This document shows, in pieces, positions 6,904-10,549 of a stretch of DNA of 10,549 nucleotides (its first letter is position 1; every line of letters starts with the position of its first letter). This DNA comes from an uncultured Collinsella sp. (GTDB taxonomy: Bacteria > Actinomycetota > Coriobacteriia > Coriobacteriales > Coriobacteriaceae). Where the stretch lies: assembly GCA_902465425.1 (NCBI GenBank), contig CABQNA010000037.1, positions 1 to 10,549 on the forward strand, given 5' to 3'. The translations under genes were made by a program, and so were the position numbers. The notes below the pieces were generated by a model that made no database searches, was not told the DNA's origin, and worked only from the letters and a program-made list of their open reading frames with translations.

Positions 6904-6965
6904 CAGATAGCAAAACCTTCACGGTTTTAGGGGCGGACTTGCGCAAGCGACTCTGCCCTATTTTC
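6904..6965 (+). ncRNA. Structured RNA unit 1 behind abiF (candidate RNA antitoxin or guide-like RNA)
   Basis: Starts about 7 nt after the -10. Hairpin 1: AAAACC/GGTTTT (6912-6917 with 6923-6928), 5-nt loop. Hairpin 2: AGGG-C-GGA (6929-6937, one bulged G) with TCTGCCCT (6952-6959), followed by TATTTT, a weak terminator. The order, hairpin types and the CTGCCCTATTTT end match unit 2 closely, although the stem sequences differ by compensating changes (AAAACC/GGTTTT versus AAACC/GGTTT; GC-rich second stem). Such covariation supports an RNA with conserved structure. A conserved 'abiF' RNA motif next to abiF-type genes has been described computationally; whether this belongs to it cannot be decided by eye. 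Confidence 0.65.
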
Positions 6966-7004
6966 ATATTCACTCGCTATAGGAGACGGGTGATACCCGG
7001 GTCA

Positions 7005-7032
7005 ATGACAGAACTGAGAAGCCCGGAATAAT
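7005..7032 (+). promoter_or_regulatory. Second promoter copy, driving RNA unit 2
   Basis: ATGACA (7005-7010), 16-bp spacer, AATAAT (7027-7032). It aligns base for base in layout with TTGACA-N16-TAGAAT of unit 1 (shared TGACAGAA start and 16-bp spacer) but each hexamer has drifted, so it should be weaker than the first copy. Confidence 0.5.
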
Positions 7033-7038
7033 GGAGCC

Positions 7039-7098
7039 AGTTAGAAACCCTCGGGTTTGCGGGGCAGGATCGTGAAAGCGATTCTGCCCTATTTTTTT
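7039..7098 (+). ncRNA. Structured RNA unit 2 behind abiF
   Basis: Hairpin 1: AAACC-CTCG-GGTTT (7045-7058 region). Hairpin 2: GGGCAGGATCG (7062-7072) with CGATTCTGCCC (7079-7089), loop about 6 nt, followed by a T-run. The unit repeats the promoter-hairpin-hairpin-CTGCCCTATTTT plan of unit 1 with a period of about 131-135 bp. Between the units (6986-7026) CGGG/CCCG and CCGGG/CCCGG pairings could form additional mutually exclusive stems if unit 1 is read through. Confidence 0.65.
7061..7098 (+). terminator. Intrinsic terminator ending the abiF RNA region
   Basis: A 12-bp stem (with two G-T pairs) from GGGGCAGGATCG and CGATTCTGCCCT is followed directly by A and seven T. It is the clearest rho-independent terminator in the window and doubles as the 3' hairpin of RNA unit 2. 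Confidence 0.85.
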
Positions 7099-7177
7099 CC
7101 TCCGTCTGCTCCAAATCAAGTAGTTCGAAGATAGCCTGTAGGTGTCCTCATGGGCGCCTTTTATCTTCAGGGAATCA

Positions 7178-7225
7178 GTCGCTCGTTCATGAACGCAGCC
7201 ATCGGCCGCTTCATGAACGAGCGAC
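7178..7225. repeat. Perfect 16-bp inverted repeat between the abiF RNA and yjdF
   Basis: GTCGCTCGTTCATGAA (7178-7193) and its exact complement (7210-7225) flank a 16-nt centre. Each arm itself ends in the 8-bp palindrome TTCATGAA. There is no T-run, so terminator function is unlikely. It could be a two-dimer operator, a recombination or resolution site, or the end of a small mobile element. Confidence 0.7.
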
Positions 7226-7279
7226 CGGCTTGACCTAGATCGAACCGCCTTCATCTCCGTCTAGGCGCCAGCAATCAAC

Positions 7280-7431
7280 ATCGTAAATCCGCGCGTGCTA
7301 CAATGCGGGCACCAGAGATAAAAACACAGTCCCCGTCGGGTAGTCGTGGGCGTGCGGGAGTCCGCATCAGTAACCTGCCTCCTTGGTTGTCCCTTCTCTG
7401 CATGGTCATCTACATAAAGGAGGAACCAGCC
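7280..7431 (+). promoter_or_regulatory. yjdF leader: promoter and candidate yjdF riboswitch (azaaromatic-sensing RNA)
   Basis: A -10 TACAAT (7299-7304) with only a weak -35 (CAACAT) predicts RNA from about 7311, giving a leader of roughly 120 nt. Within 7327-7380 lie CAGTCCCCGTCGGGTAG, a hairpin TGCGG-GAGT-CCGCA (7353-7366), and CATCAGTAACCTGCC. These blocks and their order resemble my recollection of the yjdF RNA motif found upstream of yjdF genes, which binds azaaromatic compounds and raises translation. The strong ribosome site AAAGGAGG (7416-7423) sits 8 nt before ATG 7432. Identification rests on gene context and partial motif recall, not a covariance search. Confidence 0.6.
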
Positions 7432-7851
7432 ATGCAGATCAGCGTGTCGTCCACCCTGACCGTATATCATGACGGCCAATTCTGGGTCGGGCTGGCGGAG
7501 CACGTCGAGGGCGGCAGATACGGCGTCGCCCGCATCGTCTTCGGCGCGGAGCCGTCCGATGAGGAGATCCTGCGATTCGTTGTCAACAAATGGGCGAAGC
7601 TCTCGTTCTTCGGTCACGATTCGACCGAGGCGAGCAAGCCCGCGAAGAACCCCAAGCGGCGCGCTCGCGAGGCGGCGAAAACCCTCAGGCAGCCGGCGAT
7701 GAGCACCAAGGCGCAGCAGGCGCTCGCGAATCAGCGGGAGACGATGAAGCGGGAATCGGCTCACGTAAGAAGCCAACGTCGCGCGGATGAGGCGGAGGCG
7801 CGCTTCGAGCAGCGAAAGCTGAAGCGCAAACAGAAGCATCGCGGTCATTGA
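7432..7851 (+). CDS. yjdF: YjdF family protein (DUF2992)
   Basis: 139 residues from ATG 7432. Residues 1-60 (STLTVYHDGQFWVGLAE, GGRYGVARIVFGAEPSDEEI, LRFVVNKWAKLSF) match the YjdF N-terminal pattern, and the lysine/arginine-rich C-terminus ending KLKRKQKHRGH is typical. A longer in-frame start at 7303 is rejected because it would translate the riboswitch-like leader and has no ribosome site. The protein function is unknown in the family; its link to a riboswitch for planar nitrogen aromatics suggests a response to such toxic or antibiotic compounds. It stands alone, with its own leader, and ends before a strong hairpin. Confidence 0.88.
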   Translation: MQISVSSTLTVYHDGQFWVGLAEHVEGGRYGVARIVFGAEPSDEEILRFVVNKWAKLSFFGHDSTEASKPAKNPKRRAREAAKTLRQPAMSTKAQQALANQRETMKRESAHVRSQRRADEAEARFEQRKLKRKQKHRGH

Positions 7852-7876
7852 TACCGCCATCGACCCATATATAGCA

Positions 7877-7908
7877 GCAGGCGTAGCTTCGATTGAAACT
7901 ACGCCTGC
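7877..7908. terminator. Long hairpin behind yjdF, first landmark of repeat B
   Basis: GCAGGCGTAG and CTACGCCTGC are perfect 10-bp arms with a 12-nt centre that can add TTC/GAA pairs. It lies 25 bp after the yjdF stop but lacks a following T-run, so it is at best an imperfect terminator. Outer TATAGCA (7871-7876 area) and TGCTATA (7915-7921) boxes bracket it, as in repeat A. Confidence 0.5.
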
Positions 7909-7932
7909 CACCTGGTGCTATAACGTTATACA

Positions 7933-7944
7933 GAACGTACGTTC
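7933..7944. promoter_or_regulatory. LexA-box-like palindrome in repeat B
   Basis: GAACGTACGTTC is a perfect palindrome of the form GAACNNNNGTTC. On the minus strand it lies between TTGGAA and TATAAC hexamers 16 bp apart, an arrangement typical of a LexA-repressed promoter, pointing left toward yjdF in antisense. No gene in that direction explains it. Confidence 0.42.
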
Positions 7945-8438
7945 TATTCCAACTCTTTCAAGTCCATTTGCCGTGGCGACATTCCAATTGGGTCTAGTTT
8001 GATTGTCGATTTGTCCACCTTGCCGCCGAATCCCTCCGCGTGTCCTCGCGTAGGCGTTTGGGACAAACCCTGGGACAAATTCGCAAACTATTTCGAAACC
8101 GCAAGCCCACAGTTTCATTTTTGTCCCGGGGACAAAAGCGGCAAGGTTTTGAGGTCCGGAACCGCTCAAAAGGGATGCCAAAACGGTTGTTTTCCCTCTT
8201 TGGCGCTTGCTTAGCGAAGTGAATCGTGGCCAGTGGCTTTATCGTCTTACGTTCCCGCAGATCAGAAGGGATGTGCAAGAGCGATGACCGAAAGAATCGT
8301 CGCAGGCGGCTTATTCACCCAAGAGTTCAACGGTTACGCTTTCAAATGCATGGGGAAATGCGAATGGCCTCAATGCGCTCCCGAACTCGGCGCTAGCGTA
8401 AACGCCGACTCCGTCGAGCGAAGACTGGCTAATATGAG

Positions 8439-8654
8439 TCACAGCATCGTCTCCAAGGCTGATATGCCTAAGATGGCTTCCAACTGGGGGCGGAGTTTGC
8501 CAATAGCAACAGCGTGAAGAAATGCAGTGCCCTCGGAGTCCTGCTCAGTAATTCCGTCAGCGTTCTTCTCAAGCCAATCCAGAAGAGCAATCGGATCGTC
8601 CATCACGTCAGGTGGCGGAGTTGGCATGGAAGGCAGGTTCTTGTTGGTATTCAC
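8439..8654 (-). CDS. Small hypothetical protein
   Basis: 71 codons from a GTG at 8654, directly after an in-frame TAG; the upstream ribosome site is poor. The sequence has a proline-rich start (PSMPTPPPDVMDDP) followed by a plausible amphipathic helix region (ALLDWLEKNADGI, FLHAVAIGKLRPQLEAIL). Composition is protein-like, but no family is recognised. It may be a genuine small gene or the tail of a truncated one. Confidence 0.38.
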   Translation of the reverse strand: MNTNKNLPSMPTPPPDVMDDPIALLDWLEKNADGITEQDSEGTAFLHAVAIGKLRPQLEAILGISALETML

Positions 8655-8858
8655 CTATTGTACGCTCGTCGTCGTGCACGGCCAAACGGACAGCATCCCG
8701 GATTCGATAGCTGCATGCGAGGGGTTTCGAGCTAAGTGCTCTTGAGCATAGCGTTTCGCGTGCCGGTGTTCATGAGCGGCAAGGATTGCTATTTCGGGCT
8801 CGATCCGAGGATGCGTGACTACGGTCTCTCTTGCTGTTCAGCTCGCCCAGCCTGCATC

Positions 8859-8909
8859 TTGGTTCCTCGACAGCGCAGCTTGGTTAAACGCCGAAGGTTC
8901 AGCTATCTT
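8859..8909 (+). promoter_or_regulatory. Promoter and candidate LytTR direct-repeat operator
   Basis: CTTGGTT occurs twice with a 21-bp period (8858 and 8879), the spacing (two helical turns) used by LytTR-domain proteins on paired GTT-containing repeats. The second copy overlaps the -35 TTGGTT (8880-8885) of a promoter with -10 TATCTT (8904-8909, 18-bp spacer), about 38 bp before the LytTR gene's ATG. Self-regulation is inferred. Confidence 0.4.
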
Positions 8910-8946
8910 CGTCAGCTAGCATGAGAGCAGTCCGAAAGGAGGACGC

Positions 8947-9411
8947 ATGAAGATCACAATCGAAGAGCGAGAAGCAGCTCAAGATATAGAAGTCACGATC
9001 GTCTGCGTAAGGGTCGATCGCCGCGTGCTTGATATAGCGGCTCGGCTGCGCATGCTTGACAGGAAGGTGACGGGCACGGCCGACGGCTGCACGCGCGTGC
9101 TGAGCGCAGAAGACGTCCTGTTCATCGAGTCGGTCGACAAGCACACGTTCATTTATACGGCCGACACGGTTCTCGAGACGGGCCTGCGCCTTTACGAAAT
9201 GGAGGAGCGCCTGGCGGACTGCGACTTCCTGCGCATCGCGAAAGGTTGCATCGTCAACTTCCGCGCGATCACCGCCCTCAAGCCCGACGTCAACGGCAGG
9301 ATCATCGCCACCCTGGAAAACGGTGAGCAGGTCGTTATCTCGCGCCAGTATGCGCCCGACGTCAAATCGAAGCTCGGTCTGAAGCAGTCGAAACGAAGGA
9401 AGGAAGACTGA
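8947..9411 (+). CDS. LytTR-family DNA-binding transcriptional regulator
   Basis: 154 residues from ATG 8947 behind a perfect AGGAGG. The LytTR domain occupies about residues 48-147: DVLFIESVDKHTFIYTAD (56-73), FLRIAKGCIVNFRAI (94-108) and ENGEQVVISRQYAPDVKSKL (125-144) are the hallmark strands and the 'R-x-H/K-K-S-x-I-V-N' and 'S-R-x-Y' positions. There is no receiver domain: this is the short stand-alone class that is usually paired with a DUF3021 membrane protein. Its stop (9409-9411) is 1 bp from the ATG of the DUF3021 gene, so the two are translationally coupled. By family analogy the membrane protein restrains or modulates the regulator; the target genes are unknown. Confidence 0.92.
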   Translation: MKITIEEREAAQDIEVTIVCVRVDRRVLDIAARLRMLDRKVTGTADGCTRVLSAEDVLFIESVDKHTFIYTADTVLETGLRLYEMEERLADCDFLRIAKGCIVNFRAITALKPDVNGRIIATLENGEQVVISRQYAPDVKSKLGLKQSKRRKED

Positions 9412-9412
9412 A

Positions 9413-9892
9413 ATGATTAACAGGGACATTATCGATACCGATAAAAAGACGCCCGTGGAAAACCTCGGACAACTCGTGAAAAGCACCTGTATCGGCTTCA
9501 CTGTCGCCATGATAGCCTTCTTGGCATTAGGGACTTGTTTCGCTGATGACACCGCCAAGCAGGGCATTAACTATTGCTGGTCGATTCTCGCCGCGTGCGT
9601 CACCGTCCCCGCGCTGCAGTTCGTGTTCTTCACGCCCGCGGTGATCAGACGGATGGCGTATCCCGCGCGCCTGGTGCTGTTCAGCGTTTGCCTCTACGCA
9701 GCCCTCTGTGCATTGGCGTTTGTCTTTGCTTGGGTTTCCGCGGACAACCCCGGGGCGTGGGTTACCTTCACGGTTGTCTATCTCGCTATCCTGGTGGTCC
9801 TCACTCTTGCTTTCAACGCCAAGCTGAGCCGCGAGACCCGCGAATTGAACGACAGGCTCGCGGAATACCGCAAGAGCAGGGAGACAGAATAA
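9413..9892 (+). CDS. DUF3021 four-helix membrane protein, partner of the LytTR regulator
   Basis: 159 residues from ATG 9413, ribosome site AAGGAAG within the end of the LytTR gene. Four predicted membrane segments at about residues 25-43, 53-73, 86-108 and 115-134, with a charged cytoplasmic tail (ETRELNDRLAEYRKSRE). This topology, length and position directly behind a LytTR gene define the DUF3021 family. Likely function is sensing or sequestering control of the regulator at the membrane, inferred from the pairing. No terminator with a T-run follows; a small AGCAT/ATGCT hairpin lies at 9904-9918. Confidence 0.88.
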   Translation: MINRDIIDTDKKTPVENLGQLVKSTCIGFTVAMIAFLALGTCFADDTAKQGINYCWSILAACVTVPALQFVFFTPAVIRRMAYPARLVLFSVCLYAALCALAFVFAWVSADNPGAWVTFTVVYLAILVVLTLAFNAKLSRETRELNDRLAEYRKSRETE

Positions 9893-9946
9893 GGGTATAG
9901 CTGAGCATTATCGATGCTGGGCAAATCCTTACTCCCGATCCTCGGA

Positions 9947-10429
9947 TTACCGCCCAGTGCGAGGGCCTGATGCCAAGGCCGGCGCAGGGCGATGCTCAGC
10001 CCCGTTCGCTACCCCAAGCGCTTCCTGCGCGGTCATGCCCTTGTAGCCCTCGTTTGCGCGCATAAGCGGGTTCATGTGCAGGGGAATGTCGATCCAGGTG
10101 CTGATTGCTCGGTCAGCCTGATCGGATTGGAGGAAGACGACCTCGTGTCCAGCACAGACGATGGCGAAACTTCCTCCACCGCAGTCATACCGAGGGGCGG
10201 ATACTCCTGTGCGGGCGATGATATGAAGTTGATGATTATCCGCCAGGAGGGTTTCCAAGTGCCGGGCCGTTTCCCTCGGCTGTTTCTCATCCGGGAGAAC
10301 CCCGCGATAGCCCCACGCGGCGCTCAGAACCCCTGCTCGCCGAGCAGTCACCTCGTATGTTGCGGTAACGCGAGCTCGTCGCAATTTATGGCTGGTCAGG
10401 CCATAGGGACGCCCATGGTTGCTTCTCAA
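9947..10429 (-). CDS. Hypothetical protein, possibly a gene remnant
   Basis: 160 codons from a TTG at 10429 without a ribosome site; the frame is closed by TGA about 30 bp further upstream. The central and C-terminal parts look protein-like (RETARHLETLLADNHQLHII, YDCGGGSFAIVCAGHEVVFL, ADRAISTWIDIPLHMNPLMR, GYKGMTAQEALG) and have GC-biased third positions, while the first 35 residues look random. No family recognised. A genuine gene with a misread start, or the 3' part of a truncated gene, are both possible. An opposing plus-strand frame (9992-10462) looks like a shadow. Confidence 0.38.
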   Translation of the reverse strand: MRSNHGRPYGLTSHKLRRARVTATYEVTARRAGVLSAAWGYRGVLPDEKQPRETARHLETLLADNHQLHIIARTGVSAPRYDCGGGSFAIVCAGHEVVFLQSDQADRAISTWIDIPLHMNPLMRANEGYKGMTAQEALGVANGAEHRPAPALASGPRTGR

Positions 10430-10549
10430 GCCGCGCCGCTCGTCCTTTTTCCCGCAGCATAATCATCTTCCTAGTCAGGCCATGTCTCAACGGATGGGTA
10501 CCATTTACCCGGGTGCACCTGGGGCAACGGGCTGAAAAACCTGTGCAAG
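10430..10549. other. Right edge, no supported feature
   Basis: No start with a ribosome site and no RNA-like structure is visible in the last 120 bases. Confidence 0.4.

Larger units (their letters stand above)
7877..8239. repeat. Direct repeat B (about 365 bp, diverged partner of repeat A)
   Basis: Same landmark series as repeat A: hairpin, GAACGTACGTTC (7933-7944) followed by TATTCC, GGGACAA boxes at 8060 and 8072 (12 bp apart, as in A), AAACTATTTC, TTTTTGTCCC (8118-8127), GATGCCAAAACG (8174-8185), AAGTGAAT-N8-GTGGCTT (8217-8239). The palindrome-to-first-box distance is 127 bp here and 129 bp in A. An additional CGGGGACAAAA follows the TTTTTGTCCC box. No intact gene. The two copies flank abiF, its RNAs and yjdF. 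Confidence 0.65.
8240..8946. other. Mostly non-coding or decayed stretch before the LytTR operon
   Basis: Apart from one small possible minus-strand ORF (8439-8654), no frame has both a start with a ribosome site and recognisable protein. A plus-strand frame from ATG 8284 to 8517 reads MTERIVAGGLFTQEFNGY and onward, but it has no ribosome site, no family match and overlaps the minus-strand ORF. A hairpin TGCTCTTGAGCA with flanking GCTA/TAGC lies at 8731-8752. Confidence 0.45.

Noticed and set aside
6870..7098. CRISPR-like array
   Set aside because: Only two units, diverged in sequence, each with its own promoter and terminator; no short exact repeats with spacers and no cas genes.
7303..7431. 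N-terminal extension of YjdF to a start at 7303
   Set aside because: Would translate the structured leader; the strong AAAGGAGG supports ATG 7432 and the family starts there.
7261..7911. Minus-strand 216-codon frame opposite yjdF
   Set aside because: Shadow of YjdF; crosses the riboswitch-like leader and has no ribosome site.
9992..10462. Plus-strand 156-codon frame at the right end
   Set aside because: No ribosome site and low-complexity translation; opposes the more protein-like minus-strand frame.

Overview
The window is moderately GC-rich bacterial DNA with strong AGGAGG-type ribosome sites, several TTG starts and accessory-type genes. The gene set (LevR-type activator, DUF4143 ATPase, GyrI-like fragment, LytTR/DUF3021 pair, YjdF, AbiF) and the codon use suggest an actinobacterium, probably a gut Coriobacteriia (Collinsella/Olsenella type). 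That assignment is an inference; no rRNA or housekeeping gene is present to fix it.

Left part (1-5010): a LevR-like sigma-54 activator runs off the left edge on the minus strand, with a 16-bp palindrome over its ribosome site. Behind it lies a small gene graveyard (702-1051) with a minus-strand remnant resembling MTA/SAH nucleosidase and an unidentified plus-strand C-terminal fragment. Then come three minus-strand genes: an AAA+ ATPase with a DUF4143 domain (5010-3745), a DUF4365-like protein with a nuclease-type E..D..QxK pattern (3655-1907), and 28 bp behind it a 194-aa protein carrying an R-x4-H (HEPN-like) motif (1878-1294). The last two look like one operon and a candidate defence or toxin-antitoxin pair.

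Centre (5212-8239): a compact accessory island between two diverged direct repeats of about 370 bp (5398-5776 and 7877-8239). Each repeat starts with a perfect hairpin with a 12-nt loop, then a GAACNNNNGTTC palindrome (LexA-box form) 56-58 bp on, then paired GGGACAA boxes 127-129 bp further on. Between them lie an AbiF/Abi_2 family HEPN protein, an unusual tandem pair of promoter + structured RNA units directly downstream, a 16-bp perfect inverted repeat, and a YjdF gene with a candidate yjdF riboswitch. The first RNA promoter (TTGACA-N16-TAGAAT) is embedded in the last codons of abiF, and the second RNA unit ends in a textbook terminator. This layout, a HEPN RNase-like protein plus short repeated RNA driven by a stronger promoter than the protein, is what an RNA-antitoxin system would look like. 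It is the most interesting part of the window. Just left of the first repeat is a truncated GyrI-like gene, preceded on the same strand by a short A-I-E-W-E-stop tail like the end of GuaA, a known island insertion site.

Right part (8240-10549): about 700 bp of mostly non-coding or decayed sequence with one small possible ORF, then a translationally coupled LytTR DNA-binding regulator and DUF3021 four-helix membrane protein (8947-9892), and finally an unidentified minus-strand ORF (10429-9947).
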